Part shown: positions 34,245 to 42,758 of the stretch, one piece after another
How positions within the stretch are numbered: the first letter of the stretch is position 1
Layout: every line of letters begins with the position of its first letter
Assembly: GCA_944380305.1 (NCBI GenBank)
Contig: CALWHF010000005.1
Span: 1 to 64,000, forward strand
Direction: 5' to 3'
From: an uncultured Christensenellaceae bacterium
GTDB taxonomy: Bacteria > Bacillota > Clostridia > Christensenellales > UBA3700
DNA: 64,000 bases
The notes under the pieces: model-generated
What the model saw: the letters and a program-made list of their open reading frames with translations, nothing else
Database searches by the model: none
Told to the model about the DNA's origin: nothing
Translations under genes and position numbers: made by a program

Positions 34245-35084
34245 ATGGCAAACGAATTGGCACTCATTCTGAAAAGCCCCGTCGAGGAGCTTATTCCGAA
34301 GATGATCGCGTGGAACAACGCGGAGTTGCTCGCAAGGGTGGAGGCAACGCTCGAACAGTATAAGGGCGTAACCTACGACGATTCTCAAATCGCCACGGCG
34401 AAAGCGGACAGGGCGCAGCTCAACGCATTCTGTAAGGCTCTCAACGACGAGCGTATCAGGATCGGCAAGGTCTATAACGCACCGTATGAGAAGTTCAAGG
34501 GCGAGGTGGACGAGGTGCTGCAAAAGGTCAAGGGCACCGTCGCGGAAATCGACGCGCAGGTCAAGGCGTTCGAGGAACGCAAGCAGCAGGAAAAGCAGAA
34601 CGAGATCATCGAATACTTCAAGGCGACCGTCGGAGACTTTTCGGGGCTCATTCCTTACGAGCGCATACACAACCCGAAGTGGCTGAACGCCTCCACGACG
34701 ATGAAGTCTGTCAAGGCGGACATCGACGCCGTATTCGAGAACGCCCGCAACGCTCTCGTGGCAATCGAGGCATTGCAGTCGGAGGACGAGGAGCTCGTCA
34801 AAGCGTTTTACTTCCGCACCCTCGACCTCTCCGCCGCGCTCATGGAGGACGCGAGGCTCAAAGCAGAGCGCGCCCGCGTTGCGGAGATGAAAGCAAGGCA
34901 GGAACAGGCGGCGGCAGAGGCAGCGGCAAAAGCTGCGCAGGAAACGCCGCAGGAGCAGGCAGAAGTTGCCGCACCTGCGCCCAAAATGCAGGTCGTGCGG
35001 TTTCAGGTGGAGGGCACCGTTGAGCAGCTCAAAGCGTTGCAGCGGTTCCTCAAAGAGAACAAAATCAAATTTTCGGCAATTTAA
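34245..35084 (+). CDS. DUF1351-family phage protein
   Basis: A 279-residue, mostly helical protein with LNAFCKALNDERIRIGKVYNAPYEKFKGEV-type sequence (family signature around residues 64-90) and WLNASTTMKSVKADID near residue 150. This is the DUF1351 family, regularly found between YqaJ and RecT genes in Firmicutes phages. It ends in an Ala/Gln/Glu-rich coiled coil and a ferredoxin-like tail (MQVVRFQVEGTVEQLKALQ). An accessory role in recombination is inferred only from gene order. TGGAGG precedes the ATG. Confidence 0.75.
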   Translation: MANELALILKSPVEELIPKMIAWNNAELLARVEATLEQYKGVTYDDSQIATAKADRAQLNAFCKALNDERIRIGKVYNAPYEKFKGEVDEVLQKVKGTVAEIDAQVKAFEERKQQEKQNEIIEYFKATVGDFSGLIPYERIHNPKWLNASTTMKSVKADIDAVFENARNALVAIEALQSEDEELVKAFYFRTLDLSAALMEDARLKAERARVAEMKARQEQAAAEAAAKAAQETPQEQAEVAAPAPKMQVVRFQVEGTVEQLKALQRFLKENKIKFSAI

Positions 35085-35096
35085 GGAGGATATATC

Positions 35097-36041
35097 ATGA
35101 ACGGAGCAGTAGCAACGACAAATCAGAGGCAGCTTTCAAACAATCAGCCGAAGTTTTCGGTTTTCATGAATCAGGAGCAGATCAAGGGGATCGTTTCGCT
35201 GGCGGTCGGAAAGAACGCTCAGCGATTTACCGCGAGTATCATCTCGGCGGTCAGCACAAGCCCCGCGTTGGAGAAGTGCACGCAGAGGTCTATCCTTTCG
35301 GGCGCGCTTTTGGGCGAAAGCCTCGGGCTTTCCCCGTCGCCGCAGCTCGGGCAGTATTACCTTGTCCCGTTTGACAAGCGCGACAGGCAGGGCAACGTCA
35401 TCGAGACGAACGCGCAGTTTGTGCTCGGCGCAAAGGGCTACAAACAGCTCGCCATGCGTTCGGGGCAGTATCTCGACATCGACGTGCTCGAAATCAAAGA
35501 GGGCGAGTACAAGGGCAGGGACAAGCTCACGGGCAAGCAGATGTTTGAGTTCATCGAGAACGACGACGAGCGCGACGCGCTGCCGACGGTGGGCTACATG
35601 GCGTACTTTGAGCTACTCAACGGTTTCCGTAAACAGGTCTATTGGACGAAAGCGAAGATGATCAAGCACGCCGATACATACTCTCCCGCGTTCCATGCAG
35701 ACAAGTACGACGATTACGTCAATGGCAAAATTCCGAAGAATGAGCTCTACAAATACAGCTCGTTTTGGTACAAGAACTTTGACGAAATGGCATTCAAGAC
35801 GCTGCTCCGTCATCTGATCTCTCAATGGGGCGTCATGTCTATCGAAATGCAGGACGCATTTGTCCGCGACAATGCCGTCATCAAAGAGGGCGGCGTGCCC
35901 GAATACGTCGAGTACGACGAAGCAGCGTTCGCAGAGCCCGCGCAGGCGGCGGAAACGGGGGCTCCTGCGGCAGAACAGCCGACGCCCGAGGAACAAGGCG
36001 AGTTTGACTTCTTCGGCGATACAGACGGCGCAGAGGGCTGA
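35097..36041 (+). CDS. recT: RecT-family single-strand annealing protein
   Basis: A 314-residue annealase. Family marks: FTASIISAVSTSPALEKC, SILSGALLGESLGLSPSPQLGQYYLVPF (from about residue 64), AQFVLGAKGYKQLAMRSG and YSSFWYKNFDEMAFKTLLR before an acidic Pro/Ala/Glu-rich tail. It pairs strands resected by the YqaJ exonuclease. The acidic tail ending EEQGEFDFFGDTD may contact partner proteins. AAGGAGGATATATC precedes the ATG; RusA follows after three bases. Confidence 0.92.
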   Translation: MNGAVATTNQRQLSNNQPKFSVFMNQEQIKGIVSLAVGKNAQRFTASIISAVSTSPALEKCTQRSILSGALLGESLGLSPSPQLGQYYLVPFDKRDRQGNVIETNAQFVLGAKGYKQLAMRSGQYLDIDVLEIKEGEYKGRDKLTGKQMFEFIENDDERDALPTVGYMAYFELLNGFRKQVYWTKAKMIKHADTYSPAFHADKYDDYVNGKIPKNELYKYSSFWYKNFDEMAFKTLLRHLISQWGVMSIEMQDAFVRDNAVIKEGGVPEYVEYDEAAFAEPAQAAETGAPAAEQPTPEEQGEFDFFGDTDGAEG

Positions 36042-36043
36042 CA

Positions 36044-36457
36044 ATGGAGTTTGAGATAGCGGGTGCGCCCGTCGGCAAAAGGAGACCGAGGTTTTCGACA
36101 ATCAACGGCTTTGCGCAGGCGATAAAGGTTGACGCGGACGTCGAGTACGAAAACATGGTGCGGCTGATGTTCAGGCTGAATAAACCGACGGACTACGACC
36201 TGTTCGACAAGCCCGTGAGAGTTCGGATAGAGGCTCATTTTCCTATCCCGAAGTCGTTTTCAAAGAAACGGGCAGAGGAGGCGGCTGCGGGTGCCATACA
36301 CCCGCAGAAAAAGCCTGACGCAGACAACATAGCAAAAATCATCTGCGACGCGCTCAACAATATCGCCTATGGCGACGATACGCAGGTGATTGAGCTCACC
36401 GTCGTAAAAAAGTACGCAAGGGAGCCGAAAGTCAAGGTATCAATCTCCGCGTACTGA
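36044..36457 (+). CDS. rusA: RusA-family Holliday junction resolvase
   Basis: A 137-residue endonuclease. The catalytic pattern is KPDADNIAKIICDALNNIAY (about 88-107), with the conserved acidic triad (D-x-D-N and D-x-L) and the following GDDTQV. The N-terminus GAPVGKRRPRF is also typical. It would cut four-way junctions made by annealing-based recombination or replication. It starts two bases after the recT stop. Confidence 0.92.
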   Translation: MEFEIAGAPVGKRRPRFSTINGFAQAIKVDADVEYENMVRLMFRLNKPTDYDLFDKPVRVRIEAHFPIPKSFSKKRAEEAAAGAIHPQKKPDADNIAKIICDALNNIAYGDDTQVIELTVVKKYAREPKVKVSISAY

Positions 36458-36471
36458 TAGGGAGGTACACA

Positions 36472-37269
36472 ATGTCAAAAGAATATTTCCCACACGATTA
36501 CGGTGCGAGGTTGAGTTTAAGAGGCATACGCAAAGACTTCGGCTTGCAAGGGCTTGGCTTCTATTGGTGTTTTGTCGAGATTTTGCACGAGGAGGGCGGC
36601 TACATAATGGAGAAAGACCTCGACAACATCGCCTACGATCTGCAAGTCGAGCCCGAGCTGTGCTACGCAATAACGCATAACTACGATCTGTTCACCGTGA
36701 AAAAAGGGAAAATCTGTTCGGAGCGGGTTTTGCGTAACATCAAAAAGCGCGCAGAGATTTCCGCCGCCCGACAAAAAGCGGCGAGAGACAGGTGGGACAA
36801 CAGCCCGCCGCCCGAGGAACAAAAACCCGAGCCGCCGCCCGTTCCCGTTCTTCCCGACGACGAAGCAGAGGAGAGGTCGCGTGCGGCAGACGAGAACTTT
36901 GAGAGCGGCGTCGAGTTCTACACGGATCAGATAACTATGCGCTGCGATATGTGGGAGGACGAGCTCAAAGCAAAGGGCACAAGCGCATTTGATCTCTTTT
37001 CCTCGCCTCCCGCCATTCTCAAACCGAGGCTTACGAGCCTGTTTGAGCTCATCAAGGGAAAGCGTCAGCAAAAAATCAACGGGCAGACCGTCGGGACGTT
37101 GGATGTCATGCAGGCAGTAGTTGACTTTTTCACAAGCGACGAGAAACGGTGGGCTCTCTATAACCTGATAATCGAAGTGGACGACAAAGCCGCAAGCGGC
37201 GAAATAAAAAACAAGCAAAATTACCTCGTGTCTGCGCTGTATAACGCGGCAAAGATGAACGGGGCATAA
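36472..37269 (+). CDS. DUF4373/DnaD-like replication protein
   Basis: A 265-residue protein with the N-terminal Lin1244/Lin1753-type domain (DUF4373): FPHDYGARLSLRGIRKDFGL near residue 5, GLGFYWCFVEILHEEGGYI and a winged-helix-like remainder to about residue 95. A Pro/Glu-rich linker follows, then a C-terminal helical domain. In Gram-positive phages such proteins act in replication initiation, loading the host helicase, which is the inferred role here. AGGGAGGTACACA precedes the ATG. Confidence 0.75.
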   Translation: MSKEYFPHDYGARLSLRGIRKDFGLQGLGFYWCFVEILHEEGGYIMEKDLDNIAYDLQVEPELCYAITHNYDLFTVKKGKICSERVLRNIKKRAEISAARQKAARDRWDNSPPPEEQKPEPPPVPVLPDDEAEERSRAADENFESGVEFYTDQITMRCDMWEDELKAKGTSAFDLFSSPPAILKPRLTSLFELIKGKRQQKINGQTVGTLDVMQAVVDFFTSDEKRWALYNLIIEVDDKAASGEIKNKQNYLVSALYNAAKMNGA

Positions 37270-37279
37270 CGGAGGAAAC

Positions 37280-37879
37280 ATGAAAAACGAAAACAATGCC
37301 GCAACGGCTGCGGGCATGGTTGCAACGGAGCCGAAAAGGTACGACTGCTGCGGGGAACTGTTCTATGCGTTCGATTTGTCCGTGAGGCGAATGAGCGGCG
37401 CGGAGGACTTGATACCCGTCAATATGCCCGTCGTCCTTTGCGACGAGGTGAACGTCGGGGACGAGCTCTGCCTTGTCGGGCAGGTGCGCACCTACAACAA
37501 AATGGTGGACGGCAAAAGCAGGCTCATCGTCGTGTTTTTCGCTTTGGAAGTGTCGGAGTACAAAGGGAACGAAAACGAGGTCGAGCTCACGGGCTTTTTC
37601 TGCAAACCTCCCGTGCACCGCACAACGCCGCTCGGACGAGACATCTGCGACGTGCTGCTCGCGGTGAACAGGGATCGGCAGCGGTCGGACTATGTTCCGC
37701 TCATTGTATGGGGCAGAACGGCGCGGTACATCGCACGTCTTGACGTCGGCGCGCGCGTCAGAATCAAAGGACGGCTGCAATCGCGCGTGTATCAGAAGCA
37801 GACCGAACAAGGCGTCGTCGAAAAGACGGCGTATGAGGTGTCGGTCAACAGGATCGAGGAGGTAACGGACGATGAATAA
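37280..37879 (+). CDS. OB-fold single-stranded DNA-binding-like protein
   Basis: A 199-residue protein whose C-terminal half follows the SSB pattern: ELTGFFCKPPVHRTTPLGRD, ICDVLLAVNRDRQRSDYVPL, IVWGRTARYIARLDVGARV and IKGRLQSRVY. The N-terminal half (about 20-100) also looks like an OB fold (VPVVLCDEVNVGDELCLVGQVRTY). It has no acidic SSB tail. Its stop lies inside the start of the canonical ssb gene (8-base overlap), so the two are translated together. Confidence 0.7.
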   Translation: MKNENNAATAAGMVATEPKRYDCCGELFYAFDLSVRRMSGAEDLIPVNMPVVLCDEVNVGDELCLVGQVRTYNKMVDGKSRLIVVFFALEVSEYKGNENEVELTGFFCKPPVHRTTPLGRDICDVLLAVNRDRQRSDYVPLIVWGRTARYIARLDVGARVRIKGRLQSRVYQKQTEQGVVEKTAYEVSVNRIEEVTDDE

Positions 37880-38288
37880 GGTTATCCTTATCGGAAATCT
37901 GACGCGCGATCCCGAGCTGTCGGAGACGAACAGCGGAATAGCCGTGTGTCGATTCGGGCTCGCCGTAAACAGACAGTATTCCTCGGCGGACGGGGAACGG
38001 GAGACGGACTTTTTCCAAGTAACCGCATGGCGCGGTACGGGCGAGAACGTCGCAAGGTACTGCAAGAAAGGGCATAAGGTCGCGGTGGTCGGAAGTATTC
38101 AAATGCGCAACTATGAGGACAGGGAGGGCGTAAAGCGCACCGCCGTTGACATCGTGGCGCAGGACGTCGAGTTTCTGACGCAGAGAGCCCGAGACGACGA
38201 CGGGCAGTACGATGAGCCTGCCCCGAGGAGACGGGGCGCAAAACCGCAATTAGAGGCGTTTGACGACGACGGGGACATTCCGTTCTGA
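37872..38288 (+). CDS. ssb: Single-stranded DNA-binding protein
   Basis: A 138-residue SSB: MNKVILIGNLTRDPEL at the start, the OB-fold segment FGLAVNRQYSSADGERETDF and FQVTAWRGTGENVARYCKKG, and the acidic C-terminal tip DDDGDIPF that recruits partner proteins. Length matches phage SSBs. It protects ssDNA during phage replication and recombination. It overlaps the preceding OB-fold gene. Confidence 0.95.
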   Translation: MNKVILIGNLTRDPELSETNSGIAVCRFGLAVNRQYSSADGERETDFFQVTAWRGTGENVARYCKKGHKVAVVGSIQMRNYEDREGVKRTAVDIVAQDVEFLTQRARDDDGQYDEPAPRRRGAKPQLEAFDDDGDIPF

Positions 38289-38321
38289 CGCATAAAACAA
38301 AAAACATGGAGGACAAACAGC

Positions 38322-38681
38322 ATGAAAGAAGTAACAAGCGTTTTGGAGTTCGCAAACGCCGCTGCAATCGAGCGTATCAATTATGAGCTCGTAAAGGTCA
38401 TCGAGAACATTCAAAACCCGAACACGGACGAGAAGCCGCGCAAGCTCACCGTTGAGCTCTGCCTGACGCCCGTCAACAACAGAACGACGGTGAACATCAA
38501 GACCACCGTCAAGAAGCAGCTCCGCCCCACGAATGCCGTACATTCGCAAATGGCAATGGCTCTGATAGACAACAGCTATCAGCTCGTTGAGAGCGGTTGC
38601 GGCTACATCGACGGACAAGCCGACATCTTCGGCGAAGTCCATGAAACTCACATCGTCAAAATCAAAAAATCGGAGGAATAA
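38322..38681 (+). CDS. Conserved phage early protein of unknown function
   Basis: A 119-residue protein. The segments NYELVKVIENIQNPNTDEKP, RKLTVELCLTPVNNRTTVN and MAMALIDNSYQLVE form a pattern I recognise as recurring near ssb genes in Firmicutes phages, sometimes labelled a replication terminator-like protein; I do not rely on that label. TGGAGGACAAACAGC precedes the ATG. Confidence 0.6.
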   Translation: MKEVTSVLEFANAAAIERINYELVKVIENIQNPNTDEKPRKLTVELCLTPVNNRTTVNIKTTVKKQLRPTNAVHSQMAMALIDNSYQLVESGCGYIDGQADIFGEVHETHIVKIKKSEE

Positions 38682-38685
38682 GGCA

Positions 38686-39414
38686 ATGGAAAACAACAAC
38701 ATCGTAAACGACATCGAACGTATCGTCAAGGAGAACACGGTGCAGGTCATCGAGAGCAATGGTCGTACTTTTGCGACAAAAAGCCTCGTCGAAATCGAGC
38801 CCCGCAAGGACGTCGCGGCGGAGATCAGGTTTTCCGATCTCTCGTCTATCGTGGAAATCGTCAAGAGGGAAATGCAGCGGTTTGTTCTTCCTATCTACAT
38901 CAACATCGAGTCGGAGGCGTGCGTGTCGGTCATCACTTCGCTTGACGGCGAGAAAGACAGGGAAAAGCCGTACAGCGCAGTCGCGGAGGGCAACAGATTC
39001 CGCTTCGGCAATGGCTATGACTACGAGCGTTTCGTGATTGCGATCCGTTCGCTGTTCATTCAGACGGAGCACACGGCAAACCTTTTGCAGCTCCTCAAAA
39101 AGGTTTCAAACATCGAGTCGGTCGAAACGTCTGACGACGGTATCACGCAGCAGGTGGTGGCAAAGCAGGGGGCAATGCTCGCCTCCGACGTCAAAATCTC
39201 GCCTATCATCAAGCTCGCACCGTTCCGTACCTTTATCGAGGTAGAACAGCCCGAGTCGGAGTTCCTGTTCCGTATCAGCGACGGCAATTCGTTCGCGCTG
39301 TATGAAGCGGACGGCGGGGCTTGGAAGATGAAAGCAAAACAGTACATCAGAACATTTTTCGAGACCGCTCTCGTCGAAGAGATCAAGACGGGAAACGTCG
39401 TGATTTTGGGGTAA
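38686..39414 (+). CDS. Phage early protein of unknown function
   Basis: A 242-residue mixed alpha/beta protein starting four bases after the previous stop, preceded by CGGAGGAATAAGGC. It contains repeated beta-type segments (FVLPIYINIESEACVSVITS; VEQPESEFLFRISDGNSFAL). No domain recognised. Confidence 0.65.
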   Translation: MENNNIVNDIERIVKENTVQVIESNGRTFATKSLVEIEPRKDVAAEIRFSDLSSIVEIVKREMQRFVLPIYINIESEACVSVITSLDGEKDREKPYSAVAEGNRFRFGNGYDYERFVIAIRSLFIQTEHTANLLQLLKKVSNIESVETSDDGITQQVVAKQGAMLASDVKISPIIKLAPFRTFIEVEQPESEFLFRISDGNSFALYEADGGAWKMKAKQYIRTFFETALVEEIKTGNVVILG

Positions 39415-39428
39415 CAGAACGCCGTGCG

Positions 39429-39448
39429 CCGCGCGCTGTTGCGCGCGG
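39429..39448. other. GC-rich perfect hairpin in the early operon
   Basis: CCGCGCGC-TGTT-GCGCGCGG, eight base pairs with a tetraloop and no T run, in the only sizeable gap nearby. It may act as an mRNA processing or stability element. Confidence 0.4.
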
Positions 39449-39473
39449 TAGCAGCGGCAGAGAGGTAACGCGC

Positions 39474-39644
39474 ATGAAAAAGCTGACTTACACGAAGAAA
39501 GAACTGATGAAAGAGGCGCGGGCGTTCTCTATCTACTACGGGCGAGTGGAGCTCATGTCGGAGGGGACGCGAAAGCGGTATGAGGCATTTTGCGAAAAGT
39601 GCCGAATTTACGAGGAGGAAAAACATGAAAATCGGCAAAAGTAA
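39474..39644 (+). CDS. Small basic phage protein of unknown function
   Basis: A 56-residue Lys/Arg/Glu-rich helical protein (MKKLTYTKKELMKEARAFSI and on). AGAGAGGTAACGCGC precedes the ATG. It overlaps the next gene by 20 bases. Not recognised. Confidence 0.55.
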   Translation: MKKLTYTKKELMKEARAFSIYYGRVELMSEGTRKRYEAFCEKCRIYEEEKHENRQK

Positions 39645-39831
39645 ATTGACACGGGAACTTTTAGAGAGCCATGTGGGAAAGGACGTAAGAATTACATTCT
39701 TTGACGGTGATGTGCGAGAGGGTGTCTTGGAGCTTGGAAACGGTTTTTTCTATGAGCCTAAAAAGTATGTGGTAGGTAATCTATGCTTCCGCCTGTCCCA
39801 CATAAAAACTTTGGAGGTCAGGGAAATATGA
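39625..39831 (+). CDS. Small beta-rich (Sm/SH3-like) phage protein
   Basis: A 68-residue protein: a short helix (KLTRELLESHVGKD) then alternating strands (VRITFFDGDVREGVLEL, CFRLSHIKTLEV). The layout resembles LSm or SH3-like barrels, hence the tentative description. CGAGGAGGAAAAAC precedes the ATG. Function unknown. Confidence 0.6.
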   Translation: MKIGKSKLTRELLESHVGKDVRITFFDGDVREGVLELGNGFFYEPKKYVVGNLCFRLSHIKTLEVREI

Positions 39832-39995
39832 AATGCCTGATTCCGAACTCATGCGAGGACAGAGAGCTTTGCTGTGCGTTCTGTAAGAAAAAGAGGTGCC
39901 CCGAACGGTGCCGAGACGACCACGAGGGTTGCAGATACTTCGACGCCGAGAAATACGAGCGCGAGGAGAAAACGGAGGGCAAGCACGATGAGTAA
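39828..39995 (+). CDS. Small Cys-rich phage protein
   Basis: A 55-residue protein with nine Cys in residues 3-36 (CLIPNSCEDRELCCAFCKKK, CPERCRDDHEGC), probably two metal sites. Its ATG overlaps the stop of the gene before; its stop lies within the start of the methyltransferase gene. Function unknown. Confidence 0.6.
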   Translation: MKCLIPNSCEDRELCCAFCKKKRCPERCRDDHEGCRYFDAEKYEREEKTEGKHDE

Positions 39996-40604
39996 AGATT
40001 GGAGCGGCAACGGAAATTCGATTTGGAAAACTCTCGGGGCAAGCAATCATGCCGACGCGGAACGCGAGGCGGACGACTATTATGCCACCGATCCGATAGC
40101 GATTGACAAGCTCTTGGAGGTTGAAAAGCCGCACCGTTTTATTTGGGAGTGCGCCTGCGGCGGCGGACATCTTTCCGAGAGGCTCACGGAGCGCGGCTAC
40201 GACGTTTTCAACAGCGACATCAAGAACAGGGGGTACGCAAAGCAGCATTTAGTCTTGGACTTCCTCAAACAAGAGGGCAAGTTGTTCTCGTTCGAGCATG
40301 ATATTCTGACAAACCCGCCGTACAAGTACGCGACGGAATTTGTGCTCAAAGCGTTGGAACTTCTGCACGAGGGCTGCAAGTGCTATATGTTTCTCAAACT
40401 CACATTTTTGGAGGGGAAACGACGTTACATAGAGCTGTTTAGGGACACCCCCCCCGCAGCGTTTACGTCTTTTCCGAGCGCGTTCTATGCGCCAAAAACG
40501 CAGAGTTTGACCGTATGCGGGAGGGCGGCGGTTCCGCCGTCGCGTATGCGTGGTTTGTGTGGCAAAAGGGCTACACGGGGACAACAGAGGTGCGGTGGAT
40601 ATGA
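39988..40604 (+). CDS. DNA adenine methyltransferase, frame broken at a C8 tract
   Basis: An N6-adenine methyltransferase-like protein: SAM-binding motif I FIWECACGGGHLSERL (about residues 49-64) and catalytic NPPYKYATEFV (about 111-121). After LFRDTPP the frame runs into nonsense. One base back, the sequence continues as RSVYVFSERVLCAKNAEFDR and on to VRWI with a TGA at 40602-40604, which overlaps the next ATG by four bases, the normal coupling here. The switch falls in an 8-base C run (40448-40455). The full protein (about 205 residues) needs a -1 shift or one more C: programmed frameshifting, phase variation, or a base-calling error. Confidence 0.75.
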
Positions 40605-41575
40605 ATATAGGGCTTTATGACGTGGATAGCCATAATTTCCCGAATCTTGCCCTGATGAAAATATCCGCATGGCACAAGGCGCAGGGCGATAACGTGGAGT
40701 TTGTGCTACCGCGCAAATACTACGACAAAATCTATGTGTCAAAGGTGTTTGGAGATGAGTATTCCCAAATGTCGGGTTATTGCTTGCAGGCGGACGAGAT
40801 CGTTTACGGTGGCACGGGTTTTGCGATCACGATTGAGAACGGGAAAGAGGTCTATCACAAAGACCGCGATCCGAACTTGCCCGACGAGATAGAGCATATT
40901 TACCCTGATTATTCGCTCTATCCCGAACTCACGAAAGGCAAAGCCTACGGTTTTCTCACGAGAGGCTGCTGCAACAACTGCGATTTTTGCATTGTCTCGA
41001 AGAAAGAGGGAATGTGCAGCAAAAAGGTCGCAGACCTTTCCGAATTTTGGAGAGGACAAAAGGAGATCGTGTTGCTCGACGCAAATATTCTTGCCTGCAA
41101 AGACAGGATAGAACTGCTCGAACAACTTGCGGAAAGCAAGGCGAAAGTCGATTTTACGCAGGGGCTTGACGCAAGGTTTATTACGGAGGAATTCGCTCGC
41201 GTTCTGAAACGCATACGCATTAAAATGGTGCATTTTGCCTTTGACTTCATGAAGAACGAAAAGGCGATCATACGCGGGCTGCATATTTTCAAAGAGATTG
41301 TCGGGACAAGCGACAGGGACGCAATCGTCTATATCCTGACAAACTTCAATACGACAATCGAGGAGGACTTGTACCGCGTAAAAATGGTGCAAGAGGCGGG
41401 TTTTTCTCCCGATATACGCATTTACAGGAAAAGCACCGCCCCGCAGATTCTAAAAGATTTACAGCGGTGGTCGAATAACAGATTTTTATACCGCGCCATG
41501 TCTTTTATGGACTATGTGCCGCGAGCCGACGGAAAATCTGTTCGAGAATTATATTTTTCGGGAGGCAAATCGTGA
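40601..41575 (+). CDS. Phage-encoded radical SAM protein
   Basis: A 324-residue protein with the radical SAM motif CNNCDFC (C-x2-C-x2-C) in LTRGCCNNCDFCIVSKKEG near residue 124. The N-terminal about 110 residues (MNIGLYDVDSHNFPNLALMK) resemble the Rossmann-like B12-binding domain of B12-dependent radical SAM enzymes. The barrel part has ILLDANIL-type and FTQGLDARF segments. Substrate unknown; modification of a nucleic acid or protein are options. The ATG overlaps the methyltransferase stop (ATGA). Confidence 0.75.
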   Translation: MNIGLYDVDSHNFPNLALMKISAWHKAQGDNVEFVLPRKYYDKIYVSKVFGDEYSQMSGYCLQADEIVYGGTGFAITIENGKEVYHKDRDPNLPDEIEHIYPDYSLYPELTKGKAYGFLTRGCCNNCDFCIVSKKEGMCSKKVADLSEFWRGQKEIVLLDANILACKDRIELLEQLAESKAKVDFTQGLDARFITEEFARVLKRIRIKMVHFAFDFMKNEKAIIRGLHIFKEIVGTSDRDAIVYILTNFNTTIEEDLYRVKMVQEAGFSPDIRIYRKSTAPQILKDLQRWSNNRFLYRAMSFMDYVPRADGKSVRELYFSGGKS

Positions 41576-41763
41576 AAGTTGGTGAGTGCAGAGATTGCAA
41601 GTATTGCGTTCGTAGATGTTGGACGCAATACTATCAGCCGAAAAATTATCATGCAATCGGAATGACGCACGCTTACGCATTTTGCAAAAAACATGATCGG
41701 CGTGTATTGGAGATAAAAAGCTGCGACGAAAAGGAGGGGCATGGTGGAAATCAAGGGCATTGA
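41572..41763 (+). CDS. Small Cys-rich phage protein
   Basis: A 63-residue protein starting with GTG (GGAGGCAAATC before it), with CRDCKYCVRRC and later FCKKHDRR...KSCDEK, probably a zinc site. Overlaps the radical SAM stop by four bases. Function unknown. Confidence 0.55.
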   Translation: MKVGECRDCKYCVRRCWTQYYQPKNYHAIGMTHAYAFCKKHDRRVLEIKSCDEKEGHGGNQGH

Positions 41764-41995
41764 TAAATTTACAGGACAACAGGGCTGCGTGTTTTCTCAA
41801 AACGAGAGTTACGATAAGGTTGTTGCAAGGTTTAGAGCAGACTTTTTACGCGACCGTGAGGAGTACGGCAAGGCTGTTGCGCGCAATGTTTTTTCGCGCC
41901 TAATTGCAAGAGCGGAAACGGGAGAAGTGCTCAATGCGGAAAAGTTGCGGAATATGGCAAAAGAATACGGTGTGTTTTTGGAGGACGAACAATGA
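41741..41995 (+). CDS. Phage protein of unknown function
   Basis: An 84-residue helical protein (SYDKVVARFRADFLRDREEY and following). AAAGGAGGGGC precedes the ATG; it overlaps both neighbours. Not recognised. Confidence 0.55.
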   Translation: MVEIKGIDKFTGQQGCVFSQNESYDKVVARFRADFLRDREEYGKAVARNVFSRLIARAETGEVLNAEKLRNMAKEYGVFLEDEQ

Positions 41996-42318
41996 AAGTA
42001 ATCATTTACAGGGACAAAGAGACAAAGCAGATCGTGAGAGACGCAGGCGATGACTATGAACGGCTCAAAGAGCGGGGAAAGACCGACGAGGACATCGCTG
42101 CGCTTGTAGAGGAGTTCAACGGTCGTGAAAACTGCCCTCAAACGGTTGAAATCGTGGAGCTTGATGAGGTTGCGGAGTTTTACAGGAAGCAGGAACTGAA
42201 CGCTTACAAAGAGCAGCTCAACGACTTTGCGTTCATGGAGGACAGGCTCGACGAATTGTCGAGAATGATAGAGAACTACATCGACGAGGCAAAGAAAGCC
42301 TATAAGGAGGAAGAATGA
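41992..42318 (+). CDS. Phage protein of unknown function
   Basis: A 108-residue acidic protein; a short beta start (MKVIIYRDKETKQIV) followed by long charged helices. ATGA overlap with the previous gene and the next. Not recognised. Confidence 0.6.
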   Translation: MKVIIYRDKETKQIVRDAGDDYERLKERGKTDEDIAALVEEFNGRENCPQTVEIVELDEVAEFYRKQELNAYKEQLNDFAFMEDRLDELSRMIENYIDEAKKAYKEEE

Positions 42319-42548
42319 AACTTATCGACAGGGAAATGAAAGTGGTCGAATCGATTACAGCCAAAAGTAATCATTCGTTAAATTGTCAGGCGAGTTTTAA
42401 TTCCGACGGCATTCTGACGCTTCGGAATTATAACATAGAGGACAAAAACAGCGATGAAATTATTATTCTTTCCCGTGAGGAAACAGAGGCAATCGTTGAG
42501 CTTTTTAGAGCTATTAAGCAGCTCGGCGTGCCTAATATTCTGTTTTGA
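42315..42548 (+). CDS. Small phage protein of unknown function
   Basis: A 77-residue protein with beta-type sequence in the first 45 residues and a C-terminal helix (REETEAIVELFRAIKQLG). ATGA overlap with the gene before; AGGAGGAAG precedes it. Not recognised. Confidence 0.55.
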   Translation: MKLIDREMKVVESITAKSNHSLNCQASFNSDGILTLRNYNIEDKNSDEIIILSREETEAIVELFRAIKQLGVPNILF

Positions 42549-42560
42549 GGAGGGCAGCAG

Positions 42561-42758
42561 ATGAGTAAATGTAAAGGCTGCGGGGCAGAGATTGTTTGGA
42601 TAAAAACAAAATCAGGCAAGGCTATGCCCTGTGATACGAGCAAGGTCATTATCGTAACAGATGAGGGGGAAACGGTGGCGGGTTATACCCCACATTGGGC
42701 AACTTGTCCTGCGGCAAACAAGTTTAAGAAAGCAAACATGCGGGAGGAAAAACAATGA
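42561..42758 (+). CDS. Small zinc-ribbon phage protein
   Basis: A 65-residue protein: CKGCGAEIVWIKTKSGKAMP then C, and HWATCP: a Cys-x2-Cys ... His/Cys layout typical of small zinc ribbons common in phage early operons. GAGGAGGGCAGC precedes the ATG. Confidence 0.6.
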   Translation: MSKCKGCGAEIVWIKTKSGKAMPCDTSKVIIVTDEGETVAGYTPHWATCPAANKFKKANMREEKQ

